Position numbers and translations under genes: made by a program
Assembly: GCA_963965975.1 (NCBI GenBank)
Contig: OZ014411.1
Coordinates: 27,328,249-27,392,248, forward strand
Direction of reading: 5' to 3'
Source of the DNA: Xestospongia bergquistia
Lineage: Eukaryota; Porifera; Demospongiae; Haplosclerida; Petrosiidae
DNA: 64,000 nucleotides
Notes under the pieces: model-generated
Seen by the model: only the letters and a program-made list of their open reading frames with translations
The model's database searches: none
Told to the model about the DNA's origin: nothing
Part shown: one piece after another, positions 15,001 to 27,030 of the stretch
Numbering within the stretch: the first letter of the stretch is position 1
Layout of the letters: every line of letters starts with the position of its first letter

Positions 15001-15806
15001 GTCAAACTCATTGACTTTGGCTGTGCTAAAAGATATTGTCAGGTATTTTACTTTAATTACATTATACTACTATATTAACTATATATATACTATATTATTA
15101 TTACATTATACTACTTAACATCATGTTACTGTTATAGGAATTAAGTGGTGGTTTTCATTCAGTACGTGGTACACCATATTGGATGGCTCCTGAAGTAATA
15201 TGTGGTCATGGTTATGGAAGAAAGTCAGATATATGGTCAGTTTTAAATACACAATAATACAGTTAGCAATAAAATAGATACTTTGTGGTTCAAGTACTGT
15301 TTTCTTAAATGAAGTGATCATAAATATTATCTGATAAATTTATTTCATTTTCAGGAGTCTTGGTTGTACTGTGCATGAAATGGCTACCACTAAGCCACCC
15401 TGGGGGGAGTTGCCTCCAGAAGCAGCAATGTTCCAAATAGGTATTGGAAAGTCAGTACCAGGGCTACCCGATCACTTATCAATCGAACTAAAAACTTTGT
15501 TCTCTGACTGTCTCTCTAGGTATGTAGTTCCTTTCTAACAGCATAGTAAATACATGCATAGTGATATAATTGTGCAGTCAGTCTTTAATCAGATACACAG
15601 CCTGTTGTTGTATGGCTATGTTAGTTCATTTATTTCAATATTTGCCTTCTATTATGTTGTGTGGATTAATTGTTGTTACTCTTTCATACAGAGATCCTGC
15701 AAAGCGTCCAACGTCACAAGAAATATTAAAACATTCTTTTCTTTTAAAACATAAACAACATTCTTTAGAATCTAAAGTCAAAAAGAAGACAAGTGTAACT
15801 AATTAA
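6082..15806 (+). CDS. Ankyrin-repeat MAP kinase kinase kinase (STE11/MEKK type)
   Basis: A multi-exon gene starts at ATG 6082 and stops at 15804-15806. The N-terminal exons (7590-10735) encode ankyrin-type repeats, for example [29 protein letters not shown] and [19 protein letters not shown]. The middle exons (11569-13932) encode a long Ser/Pro-rich, probably disordered linker. Exons from 14025 encode a full protein kinase domain: glycine loop [13 protein letters not shown] lysine, HRDIKGAN catalytic loop, [13 protein letters not shown] activation segment and the DPAKRPT end. HRDIKGAN and GTPYWMAPE are STE11/MEKK hallmarks, so it likely phosphorylates MAP2Ks in the cytosol. All key catalytic residues are present. 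The ankyrin part suggests regulation by a binding partner. Exon borders were read by eye; a few small exons may be off. The closest orthologue is not established. Confidence 0.88.
10839..11458. mobile_element. Non-autonomous hAT transposon, complete with 8-bp target duplication
   Basis: Terminal inverted repeats CAGACATGGGGCAAGCA and TGCTTGCCCCATGTCTG bound a 620-base element. The flanks carry a perfect 8-base target duplication GTTATATG (10831-10838 and 11459-11466), diagnostic of hAT transposition. Subterminal regions are packed with copies of AAGTGCTT/AAGCAC in both orientations, as expected of transposase binding sites. On the minus strand near 11090-11165 a remnant reads [19 protein letters not shown], the conserved C-terminal dimerisation segment of hAT transposases. 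The element is therefore an internal-deletion derivative. It sits in a MAP3K intron between exons ending at 10735 and starting at 11569. Confidence 0.93.
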
Positions 15807-16063
15807 ATTTATTTTACAAATCTAATTGGTTATAATTTTTTGTGTTGTTTTTAAATTATAAAGTGAAATAATAGATAATGATAAAAATAATTATTCATAT
15901 AATTCATTACTTTGCCGAAACAAAGCACCTAATGACTATTGTCACTTCCTTCATTATGCGTGCTGACTAGTCAGTCACTCACAGGAGGTGCAAAGTCAAG
16001 CATCATGAATAAGACTTGCTGCACACATACTAGTAAAAAAATAACTGACTGATCTATATCACA

Positions 16064-17326
16064 ATGTTTCCAAGGTTGCATTTGAAGAAAAAACCCTGTC
16101 TTGTAGGAGTGTTACTAGCAATTATTATTGTAGAAGTTTTTGCTCTTATAAATTTGAACAATCCTGTACCAATTGTTAATCGCTCTCGACCTCGATTGCA
16201 GCCATGGATAAAGGTGACTTCTCATACTACAGTATGGCAAGTAGCACACTACGACCACAGGCCCTTTGCCTATAGAAGTCCTGCAATAGTGATTATTATG
16301 TTTCATGATCATAGTGTTAAACAACCTGAATTATATCTGAAAACAAATACTTTTGGCTGTCTTAAAACGAAAGCCAAATGGATTGAATTTGGTAAACTAG
16401 AGAAGGTACCTAATGAAGAAGATTATTGTTATCTTGCAGTATTTAATCTCCCAAGACATACAATAGTTCCAAATGAAGTACAATTGAGTAATGCTTCTGA
16501 TTGCAGTGTGCCAGTGTCAGATGAAATGCCAGTTTATTATAAAGAAAAAGAAACAGAGATTGACTTTGCAACCTGTTTGCACAAAGGTGTAACAATTAAC
16601 AACAGTATTTGGGAAAAAACTACAGACCTTGCTTCATGGATTGAAATTAACCGTGCTGTAGGAGTGAGTCATATTACTATTTATAATCAACTTATTCCAA
16701 CCGTTACTCTTAATATGTTACATTACTATAAAGAACAAGGGTTTGTTGACTTGATTGGTTGGCACATCGATAATCCAATGAATAGAATCGGTAACAATGG
16801 TCAAATTGGATCAACAATGGACTGTTTATATCGTTACTTGAGACGAGCAAAGTATATCTTGTTTCTTGACATGGATGAGTTAATAATCCCTCATAATACA
16901 AACAGTTTGTTTGACATGATGAAATTGATTGGTAATGAAAATGTCACACAATATCGTTTTTACAATTCGTTTTGGCATGATGTAGGAAAAATTGTTAATG
17001 GCACCAAAAATAACCTCAATAAAATTGACTCTGAAGTTCTTCCCATTCACTTCAAGAGAACTAATCGGACTAAAAATTGTGAATCTACTAGACGATATAA
17101 GAATATAATAAAAACTGAAGGTGCTATTAGAGTGGGAATTCACAATGTATATAAAATGAAGAAAGGACAGAGAAGGTTTGAAGTCCCAGTTCATGTAGGA
17201 CTAATGCATCATTATAGAACACCAGATTATGCTATAGATGAGGAACAATTTGAAGACATGATAATGTCTCAATATGCAGACGAAGTAAAGACACATCTGT
17301 CAAGAATATGTATTTCATTATTATAA
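16064..17326 (+). CDS. GT92 (DUF23) family glycosyltransferase, intronless
   Basis: Single open frame of 420 residues. A short basic N-terminus (LHLKKK) precedes one hydrophobic segment at about residues 13-31, giving a type II membrane protein, probably Golgi. The GT92 core follows: CLHKGVTINN, DLASWIEINRAVGVSHITIY, then YILFLDMDELIIP, whose DMDE is the metal/nucleotide-sugar DxD-like site, and a late LMHHYRTPDY. Several N-glycosylation sequons (NNS, NVT, NGT, NRT) occur. GT92 enzymes include galactosyltransferases acting on N-glycan core fucose in nematodes; the acceptor here is unknown. Lack of introns next to intron-rich neighbours suggests an old retrocopy or a family-typical intronless gene. 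The start is the first ATG, with no good alternative. Confidence 0.88.
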   Translation: MFPRLHLKKKPCLVGVLLAIIIVEVFALINLNNPVPIVNRSRPRLQPWIKVTSHTTVWQVAHYDHRPFAYRSPAIVIIMFHDHSVKQPELYLKTNTFGCLKTKAKWIEFGKLEKVPNEEDYCYLAVFNLPRHTIVPNEVQLSNASDCSVPVSDEMPVYYKEKETEIDFATCLHKGVTINNSIWEKTTDLASWIEINRAVGVSHITIYNQLIPTVTLNMLHYYKEQGFVDLIGWHIDNPMNRIGNNGQIGSTMDCLYRYLRRAKYILFLDMDELIIPHNTNSLFDMMKLIGNENVTQYRFYNSFWHDVGKIVNGTKNNLNKIDSEVLPIHFKRTNRTKNCESTRRYKNIIKTEGAIRVGIHNVYKMKKGQRRFEVPVHVGLMHHYRTPDYAIDEEQFEDMIMSQYADEVKTHLSRICISLL

Positions 17327-17489
17327 TGCTTTTTTATACCTTAACAATTACCCTAGTTATTAAATTATGTTGTGGTTAGTCTATTATTCAATAAGTGAGT
17401 AAAGAGACCACTACTTTATCTTGATATATTAAATTATCCTTTTTATTACATGTGGCACATGGCTTCAATTATTATTAAAATATTTAATT

Positions 17490-17640
17490 GATGATAGCAA
17501 AGGAGTTGGACCACCATTTGATGGAATTTCTAGACTAGGAGTATGTTCATACTGTCTGTACATTTAGGCTTTCTGAGGTTACTCTGTTTTGATGAAGATA
17601 TTACATGAATGTAAGTATTATTTATTTCACAATGAAGTAC
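17490..17640 (+). pseudogene. Decayed duplicate of galactocerebrosidase exons 1-2
   Basis: The stretch at 17490-17545 repeats, with changes, the exon 1 end of the downstream GALC gene (GVGPPFDGI at 18200-18240), and 17555-17620 resembles its intron 1 and exon 2 start. No signal peptide or continuing exons follow, so it is a broken partial tandem copy. The rest of 17327-18115 shows no other feature. Confidence 0.65.
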
Positions 17641-18115
17641 AGCATTCTGTTACCCTAACTCTACATCTACTTCTGTAATTTTTGATTATACTAAATATAC
17701 CATCTCTGTATTCCATGTATCCTTACTTTTAGCACCAAAGTTTCTTAGCATGAAACGTTTCCACCATTCCTTTATTTAACTGAGTGATCATCTACTTCAC
17801 TCTTTATTGACCTTCACTCAAACTTATCCTGTGCTCTTCATCAGGTCATCCACATAATTACTTTAATTTTAATGTAAATGATCTACAAGAGATATATTCA
17901 AAGTGCAATGTTTTCCTGTCTAACTATAATATTATCCATTCGAAATTAAAACAAAGCACTAATTTTGTTCTTCACAAGCTGAATGCAGCATTTATGTTAT
18001 AAACACAATGACTATTTATATTGCATCACTGAGGTACCTCAATGATAAGAACATTCATAGCTATTACTTATTAATAATTCATTAGAGTAAACTAGGCGGT
18101 GTCAAGTCTAAAACA

Positions 18116-21100
18116 ATGACACTACTTCATAATCTCTGTGTGACTATCCTTCTTACTGTGACTTTAATTCAATGTTATACAGTTGATGATAGTAGAGGAG
18201 TTGGACCACCATTTGATGGGATTGGTGGACTAAGTGCAGGGGTATGTACTACTACTTTATATTGTATCAATATGTTACATCATAGTCTGTACACACATAT
18301 AGGCTTCATCAAGATTGTTACCCTGCTATGACAAAAGTATTGCCAACGAGATATTAGATATTCTGTTTAAGGTAATGAATAGTTAACTAACTCAACATGA
18401 AGTAGACTAATTATAATTATGATACAACCAAACTCTGACCTTTCTGATTGATGACTACAGCTACAATGAATATAGAAGAGGTGAACTCCATATATACTAC
18501 TTTCTTTTATAGCATTGATAGGTTGAATAAATAGTAATTAAATATGTACTTCAGCTCACATGACTCCCAGTCTAGTGAGTTGAACCCAACACAAAGTGGG
18601 AAAGGGATCTGAAAACAACTTTACACTTCGTCATCACATATTAATGGAGTTAAAACAACCTGCTATAATATATAATTATAAGTAAATCAATATTTCTCTT
18701 CATAATCACTAGGCTTTACTAATAGATTCATTTTTCTACCATAATTAAGACAATATCCATACATCACCATATTCTAAATTAAAATGAAAGAAACAATAGA
18801 CTAGCCCATTTCTAGGTATTAAAACAGTTGATTGTTCATTTTTATTTATTTAATTTATTTTAGCCTAAATTTGCAGCATCCTTACAAATTTTAAAAGTTG
18901 AAATTGGAGGAGATGGACAAAGTACAGGTATGCATCTGTTTATGATCTGGATAGGTTATTCACATCTAGTAATAAATATTTATTTATGTATCTATGATCA
19001 GACATGCTCTAACTATACTCAATGAGATATTTATCCACAATCTTTTTATGTCATTCTTTTAATATAACTCTTGATGTTATATAGATGGTACAGAGTCTTC
19101 ACATATGCATAATGAACAAGATGAAAACTATCAAAGTGGTTATGAATGGTGGTTAATGACAGAAGCTAATAAAGTGAATTACAACAATTACAATAAATTT
19201 TTATTGATTATTAATATTTCATAATAACCTCTAGCGTAATCCTGACATCAAACTCTATGGATTGCCATGGACATTTCCAGGTTGGGTAAGTAAATAACTT
19301 AATAAATTATTATTACATTTATTGTGTCATTAGTTGGGTAATGGTACTAGCAGTCCCTACAAATTCCCAGAGCTAACAGCAGGTTATATTGTAAAATGGA
19401 TATATGGAGCTAAGACTGTTTATAACTTGAACATTGATTATGTTGGGGTAAATATGTTTTAATTATACCAAATATAATTGAATTGTGAGTATATCAGATT
19501 TGGAATGAACGGAGTTTTGACTCTACATATATCAAGGTACTTAATTTATTATACAGACTGTTACAGTTTTGGTAGACATTACGTAGAGCCCTAGACACTG
19601 CTGGTCTAACCTATGTTCAAATAGTAGCTGCTGATGGCTCCTTTAACAGTATTGCTAATGCTGTTCTGGAAGACAAAGAACTAGCAGATGCTATAAGCAT
19701 TTTGGGGTAAATTGTAATTGTGTGTATTATACAATTACATGAATACTTTATATAGAGCTCATTATCCTGGAACAGTGAGTCCCACCAATGCTAAGATGAC
19801 TGGAAAACCACTGTGGTCATCAGAAGATTATAGTACATATAATGATGATATAGGAGCTGGTTGTTGGGCTCGAGTTAGTCCTTTCTAATACTTTACATGT
19901 ATAATTGTATTTGTTAGATATTGAATCAAAATTATGTTAATGGCAATATGACTAGGTTAGTTACCATTAATAACTGTTTTCTTATAACCATCTTTTTAGT
20001 ACTATAACTTGGAACATAATTGCTAGTTATTATGAGGGCTTACCTTATTTCCGTACTGGCTTAATGACTGCAGTTGAACCTTGGAGTGGTAATTATGATA
20101 TCAATGGTCCAATATATGTCACAGGTAACTCTTCAGTTATAACCTAATTAGTATTAACTTCAAATTGTATAGCACATACAACTCAATTTACTAAACCTGG
20201 TGATGTATATTTGTTAAATGGCTATGGATCAGGTCTTCTTCAGTATGGAGGAAGTTATGTTTCCATTATGGATCCTCAAACAAAAGACCTCACTATTATT
20301 ATTGAAACTATGGTACAGCTCCCTCAGTTATCAATTAATTGATTATTATCTTGTTGTAGTCTCATGATCATTCAAAGTGTATACGACCATCTCTCCCTGA
20401 ATATGATGTATCTTCACAACAAGTAACCTTTAATTTTAAAGGATCATTTGTGGGTTTTATAATTCATATACTACACATTTAAAATTATTATTATTGTTAG
20501 GTTTATATCACTGAGTTAAGTCGTTGGGATAGTCAACTGTTTGATCCTGAGACTAATACTTCAGAGTATTTTATTAATAATGGAACAGTAAAGGTAAGTA
20601 ATTATTTAAACATCACATTATTAATACCTTCATTTTAAAGGTAGTGGATAATGTTCTTACTCTTGATATACCAGCTGATCATATCATTACATTGTCCACC
20701 AAAAAGGGTCAAACAAAAGGGATGTACAATCCTCCACCATCTAAATCCTTTCCTATTCCTTATCATGATGACTTTGAATGTAAGAAGTCAATTTTTAATA
20801 TAAATATCTAAACATTCTTTGTTGTAGCTTATAATGAATTTAGCGAGGCCAATTATTTTTCTGATCAATCTGGTATTTTTGAAATCAGAAAGTCACAGTA
20901 TATTCAGGGAAAAGTCATGACACAAGTACATACATACACACTAGTGTTCTATTGATGTATCCATAATAATATTGTAGGTTGTTAGTAGACATGTAATTTC
21001 ATGGTGTAATGATGCCAATCAAGCAGTCACACTAATAGGACAATCTAGCTGGTAAGTAGTGCTATTGTTTCATTGAATAATGTTTTGTCTTTTAGGCAAT

Positions 21101-21734
21101 CTGTGATAGTTAGTGTTGATGTTGTCTTACCAAATAGTCACAATGTTGGTGCATTTCTTGGAGCTAGAATTAACAATGGAGGTTGCAGTGGTACAGCAAA
21201 AGCTACTGGAGTATTTTTGTGGATTAATACAACAGGACATTGGTCTGTGACTAAAGATATAGGTATGTTAATTAATAGAACATGGCAAAGCATAAAACTA
21301 TTGTTATGACATGTACAACAACATCATTTCTTCATAAACTTTTAGCTGGCAGTATGGTGGTTCACAGTGGAGATATAGATGTCTCTTCTGGTATAACATA
21401 CACGTTATCAATGGCAGTAAATGTAAGTATAAATCAGTTAACTTTACTGTAACCATAGTGATTTGGCATGGTTATATTTGATATTTATTTATTATGTATC
21501 AATCTGTCCACATAATTAATCATTGTGTAGGAGGAGTTTGTTTCCATTGCTATTAATGACAAAGTTTCTACTAAGCTACAAATTTCTGACGGACAAGGAT
21601 TTGTAGGATTTGGTACTTCAGGATATTTTCAAGTAGAGTTTGATAATTTCAATCTTACTAAAGGTGATAAATATATTCATGACGAGATTAACAGAGTAAT
21701 TATCAATGTAATAATACAAGTATCTATGTGGTAA
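18116..21734 (+). CDS. GALC: Galactocerebrosidase (GH59 family)
   Basis: A gene of many short exons separated by introns of about 45-60 bases with some longer ones, starting at ATG 18116 and ending at TAA 21732-21734. It opens with a signal peptide ([14 protein letters not shown]) followed by [19 protein letters not shown], the GH59 N-terminal signature. The TIM-barrel part carries YVGIWNER (acid/base Glu) and [11 protein letters not shown] (nucleophile Glu), so both catalytic residues are kept. Later exons encode the beta-sandwich and C-terminal lectin-like domain ([29 protein letters not shown]). The enzyme removes galactose from galactosylceramide in lysosomes. Length, roughly 640 residues, fits the family. 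A decayed copy of its first exons lies upstream. The last codons may instead be spliced, since a GTGATAA donor-like site precedes the stop. Confidence 0.92.
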
Positions 21735-22528
21735 CTATACTAAAACATATGATTTTAAGAGTTGCTTAATGGTATGACCAGACTTAGATTCTATAGTACT
21801 TTTAGAGTCACCACTTCCTAGTCTTCAGCATTGATATATCTTTGAACATAATACTATTAATACAAAGTATCTTAGGAACTTACTATTATACTAGTTGCAA
21901 TAATTTAATTTACTGAATCTTCATTACATAGCTACATGATTGCTACAATGAAGAATGAATAATGACAGCTGTTCTAATTAAGCTAGTGCATCATGATTTT
22001 GCTTTCTTTATTCATTGTGCTATTTGGACGTGTTTTTTAAATGAACATATTTTTTTCCAGCATTTTTTGATCTTGAGTTTTTATCATTCTGTGATTGATT
22101 ATTATTATTATTATTTTTCAGCTAAACTTACAGAACTTGATTAAAAACAATTCAAGTTATAACACTGAGTTTAAAAAAAATAAATCTATATAGTTTACAA
22201 TATCATTGACAATTATGGGTACTGATACACACTGTTATTGGATGTATTATGCTAATAGTTCCTAATATAATTAACGAGATGGGAGTGGATACATAGCAAC
22301 ATACCATATACTAAGAACATATAGAGTCACATACTATCAGTTCATATTTCTCACACCTTAGATATTACATGTTGTCAGTAATGTGTATCAAATATGCCTA
22401 CACCATAACAAACTACCTTATAACAACTCCCATTTCAGAAATGACTAAAACAATAAACAATTTAACTTTAAAATATCAAAAGTTTTACAAATTTATTAAC
22501 AAAACCACATCAAAGCAATACATTTTCA
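21735..22528. other. Intergenic between convergent genes, nothing recognised
   Basis: AT-rich sequence between the 3' ends of the GALC and DUF547 genes. Open frames here are short and lack family similarity or splice context. It probably contains both 3' UTRs. Confidence 0.6.
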
Positions 22529-24864
22529 TCACAGTTTATTCAATAGCCAATTATAATCATTATATTCAATTGTGATATCTTTAATATCAAATGATAACAA
22601 CTGTAACATTCCTTCCTTGCTGTCTTCTAACAAGAACTGTGATATCCACTGAAGAAGCTCAGAGGGAGTCGAAGCAAAGTCTTTGAAATACCACATGAAG
22701 ATTTTAGATAAAGTTACCTACAAGAAATAAATGTACATGTAATAAATGTTTATTGTGTAACAGTTAATTATTAGTTATTATAGCTCAAATAAAACAATTA
22801 ACATGTAATTGGAAAGCTAAAGTGTATAGCACACAAACCAATGATTAGTAAGACGTTGCTGATTAATAATAACTATTAATGAGGACACACCTTCTTATGA
22901 TGAACATCCACTTTCACTTCTTGTTCACAGAAACTAACGGCAGCTGAAGTTAATCCACGCTCTAGTTTACTAACTGAATATACCTGGATAGCTGGACATG
23001 ACTAGAATAACAGAACATAAATGACAATTGTTGCTTAACCAATGACAAAAGATGAAACATGTCATTCCATAATTCAATAAACTCACTACATTATTAAAAA
23101 GACTATACTTCACTATAACTTAAGTATTTTACTACAAGATGGATGGCAGTGTCTACTTGAGGAAATAAGGTATTTAGATCTTAAAAACAAACACTACAAC
23201 TATGTTTTACTCTGATACTCCAGTAATTTTTTTTACTAGAAAACTAATTTACCTTAGCTCCACAGACAAGAGCAAAATGAATTCGTGGGTCTAATTTAGA
23301 CATCACAAATTTAAGACGTGGATCACCTTCACCAAACATGACACGCCCACTAGCAGGATGAGGATAGTTACATCGTAACACACCATGTTCTATATCATCA
23401 AGGGAGAAGATATGACCACCTAAACAAGTTAAAGATATACATATTTATCTTTAAGGGGTTAAAATATAACAGTACTTTTAACCCTTTTTCAAAGATTGAC
23501 CTGTATTTAAATGTCTTTACTAATAATATTAGTAGATTAACCAGAACTATTGATAATATAATCAGGTTGAGTACTTAACAAAAACCAATTAAACTCAAAA
23601 ACTGTTATATTATTATGTATAATAGATCAAAGTTTATTCATAAAGAGATAACACAAGTTCTATATATATACATGTGTATTATTATATCTGTTTTCAATTG
23701 CCATACTTTGTATGTTAGACAATCATAAAGAATTATGAATGTGCGTAAGTAAATTAGTATGTATTTCAAACCTTTAATTGTGTCTACTAATATTAGGAAT
23801 TTTAATAAACTAACCAACTATCAAAAAACCAAAATACACTAAAATTATACATGTCAAAATTGACTTACAAAATTGCTATTGTTAATACATACTAAATCAT
23901 AACATTTCAAACTTGGTAAATTTAGTAAATGCATTTAATAGTGGGCTCAAGGTATTATATAAATTTCTTCAATTGAATTGATTGCTATGTGACTCTCGAA
24001 AACTCTCTAGTCTTCAACATCAACAAACCTCTAGTCTCATTTAGTAACACAAATGTCTTTGTATAATCTTTTAATATCATTTGTTACAATTATAATTTTT
24101 ACATAAAGATTAATACAATTTATATTCTTCTAATTTATGGTAACTTACCAATGTTATATTTTGTGTTACTCCAAAACCCTTCAATCTCCAACACTGAAGA
24201 AGGTAATGTGTCACAAAATATAAGTCCATGAATAGTCAGAGCATTATACACATCTTAGAAACATTAGCTGTTAAGATATTTAACAAGACATACTCTGACT
24301 ACCTGTCTATCAATTATATAACAATCTAGATATATCTTACCAACTAAAACCATTTCTACATGTACATGTACATTGTAATACTAGATGTATTAAACTATGT
24401 TAGACGCATCAAGCTTAAAGTCAGTAAACTATTAACAAACCATTAACATTAAGGTATTATGCCCATTCTGTGAGACTTTATCATTAATTTAAACATGTCA
24501 AGTTATCCTAAACTATTGTCATCCATTCATATGAAAGGCAACACAATTCAGAGTACCTTTACAATACTATTATACAGTACATTACAATTAATAGGATACT
24601 AATGAAGAAAGCCTTCCTTTCATCTTCAGTGCAACTAGAGAGATCAACATTACACAAGTTGTTAGCTACTTCACAGTACTCTGGAAACTCTTGGCTACTG
24701 CTTATTTTACTGTAATCCACATCTCTTCCATTTTCTGCTAAATACTGACCCTTTATGGATAACATGCTATGTTGTAAGGCCATGCCAACAGCCTCAACTG
24801 ATTGCTTAGTAGCGGAAGGAACAATAGAGAGGGATTTGTTAAGAATTCTTTCATGTGATGACAT
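22529..24864 (-). CDS. DUF547 domain protein
   Basis: Five exons joined in phase: start ATG 24862-24864, exon 2 near 24149-24256, exon 3 near 23254-23419, exon 4 near 22890-23001, and the last exon from 22719 to TGA at 22529-22531. The spliced product contains ERKAFFINVYNALTIHGL, then EGFWSNTKYNIGG, DDIEHGVLRCN, GDPRLKFVMSKLDPRIHFALVCGAKSCP and a final KIFMWYFKDF block. These are the conserved motifs of DUF547 in their usual order, including the His and Cys residues that have led others to suggest a protease-like fold. No signal peptide or membrane helix is apparent. Molecular function is unknown for the family. It is convergent with GALC, and upstream lies the CMC2-like gene on the same strand. 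Confidence 0.87.
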
Positions 24865-25743
24865 TTTGTAGTACGTATGATGCTAAAAGAAAAAAAATAG
24901 TATAAACTAAACACTCAAATCTGTCTGTATGTGATGACAAAAATAATTATAATGTGGGTGTGTTTTTTGTGTAATGGCAGCAATGTAAAATACATGACAT
25001 TCAATGCTACTGTCCAAAAATTAATGCGAGGCTGACTTGCATAGCTAGCCCCGCCCTTAAAATAAAAGACTAATGATGGACCTTCTTATTTTTAATACTC
25101 CAAAATTTTTGTTGAGGTCAAGTACCTGCTAACCACTGATAAATTGTATCATGTGATGGCTAATGGTGTAGTAGAGGAAAGAAAAGATTTACAAGAAACC
25201 TATCTTCACTGTTGTTCAGCTATACAATCATCATTAAAGAATTTTACTGTTACTAAGTTATTTGACAATAATTTAGCTCAAAATCATTATTTTCACAATT
25301 TTTAAATGATATATATTACATAATGTACATAATCTCTAACAATTAAAAGAGGTATTGACAATACAACAAATATAAAGATGACTTAGTTCTTTGATAATTC
25401 TCTTTTACAATCACAATAGTAAAGAAATAAGCTAGAGTACTACCTTTAGTATTCTTTCTATGAGGCCTACATGTGATCTGACACCCACTTATCAGTGATT
25501 AGCAATTACTTGAATTCACTGAAATTATTGGACATTCAGAACGAGATAGTCAATAACAATCCATCAGACGACTGTTTTTATTTAAGGGAGGGGCTGACTA
25601 TATGTAACTAAATGGGAGGTATGGAGTTGATTGTATTGCTACTCTAACATTAACACCATACAATCAATAAACATGTTGATATCCACTTATTGCCCAGTAC
25701 ATGTCTAATAATAAAATGAGATACTAACTCACAAAATTTTCAA
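24865..25743. other. Intergenic, upstream of DUF547 gene and 3' of CMC2-like gene
   Basis: AT-rich stretch with a GC-rich patch near 25025-25060 (GCGAGGCTGACTTGC, then CCCCGCCC). It probably holds the DUF547 promoter. No coding exon could be supported. Confidence 0.5.
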
Positions 25744-25968
25744 TTAATCTAAATTTTTAGCAGCTTCTTTTCTTTTAATGGACTCCTCCCAGTTTTTCTG
25801 ACGTCTCTCAATGTACTCTCTCTGTAAACAACGATTTAGTTCTCTCTTCAGATCGTTGCAAGCTCCTACAAATTTTTTCCACGGATGATCTGCGTGACAA
25901 CGAGTTAAAGCTTCTATCACTCGTCTACAGTCCTCAGTGTGTAAGTGAGGATGTAGTGGAGGGTGCAT
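25744..25968 (-). CDS. CMC2: CMC2-like twin CX9C mitochondrial protein
   Basis: A 74-residue protein from ATG 25966-25968. It begins MHPPLHPHLHTEDC, matching the usual CMC2 start, and has two CX9C motifs (C-RRVIEALTR-C and C-NDLKRELNR-C) plus a basic C-terminus ending KRKEAAKNLD. CMC2 is a small intermembrane-space protein imported by the Mia40 disulfide relay and needed for cytochrome c oxidase assembly. The reading frame stays open upstream to an ATG at 26020-26022, adding 18 residues, but the family starts at MHP, so the shorter start is preferred. The length fits the family (about 75-80 residues). A second small exon cannot be excluded. Confidence 0.87.
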   Translation of the reverse strand: MHPPLHPHLHTEDCRRVIEALTRCHADHPWKKFVGACNDLKRELNRCLQREYIERRQKNWEESIKRKEAAKNLD

Positions 25969-26884
25969 GCTACACTGAATGAAAAATGCCACGCCCTCTT
26001 TATAGGGAAGTCCCCGCCCCATGTACTTGCTGTCAAAAAATGTTATAGCATAGCAGAGTATTTATTGTCACACTTAAACACTTATTATGTACATGTCAAA
26101 TCTGTGAATGTACATAGTGTAGATCTAGTAATACTGTCATAGTTGATAATGGTGTTCATAGGGAGCAGGTCTATATTTATTGCTAGAAGACCAGCAGTTT
26201 TCCTTTCCTTGCAATTAGCTGTTGGTACAGTCTTTGTCTTCAAAATTATGAAGTATGTGTGCAAATTGTGACAAACAGCATTGAATAGGCAATGAAGTAG
26301 TGTCATGAGCTGGATCCAAGTACCACAGTCATAAGGGTTGGCTCTGTGTGCTAATTGTGTGGGCTACAATATCATATATTGTTAGTCTTGCATAAGAGAC
26401 CATCTCTCCTGTAGAAGAAAGGAAAAGTAAGGAAGGCTCTGGCTATGTGAGATTTATTCATTGTTTGCATACAAAGTGTGACAATGGGTCCTAAAGATTA
26501 TTTATCTATACATGACTGACATGTGTACAAAAAGGATGCTACTTAGGGAGGATCTCTAGCTCCACCAGTTTAGAACCTTGATCTCTATTATTTAAGAGTA
26601 CATTCTTGGGATTTAGATTATCCCATCCATTATTATATATAAGGTTTTCTATGCTTTTAATGCATTGTAATTATAATCTGACTATTCTGATGACCTAAAA
26701 CATGTTATTTATTAATCGGTTTTCGCACTGAATTACAAAAAGATAGAAAAAATATTATTAGTTACACATTTATGTCAAAGTTATAAGTGGTCTGTCATTC
26801 ATTGATACAATAATCTTTTAAGATTGATATCTCACCAACATTTTACACTGTTCAAAATTGTTCATACAACAGATACAATTATTA
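25969..26884. other. Intergenic, nothing recognised
   Basis: AT-rich sequence between the CMC2-like start and the left edge of the P450 duplication unit. CMC2 promoter elements presumably lie near 25990-26060, where CCGCCCC occurs. Short open frames show no recognisable protein. Confidence 0.5.
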
Positions 26885-27030
26885 GTAGGCCATATTAGAG
26901 GATGGTTTTTATTTGTCTCATGTAACATGTTTATAAAATACTAAATAAAATGTTTCTATACTTGTTAAATTAATGCTTGAATTAATTATAAAAAGAATGA
27001 ATTATTAAGTGCAAAGCTACATTATTTTTG

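Noticed and set aside
16115..17194. Minus-strand open frames within the GT92 gene
   Set aside because: Antisense shadows of a clear glycosyltransferase frame.
25969..26022. Upstream in-frame ATG extending the CMC2-like protein by 18 residues
   Set aside because: The family begins at MHP; the extension is not a usual part of this protein.
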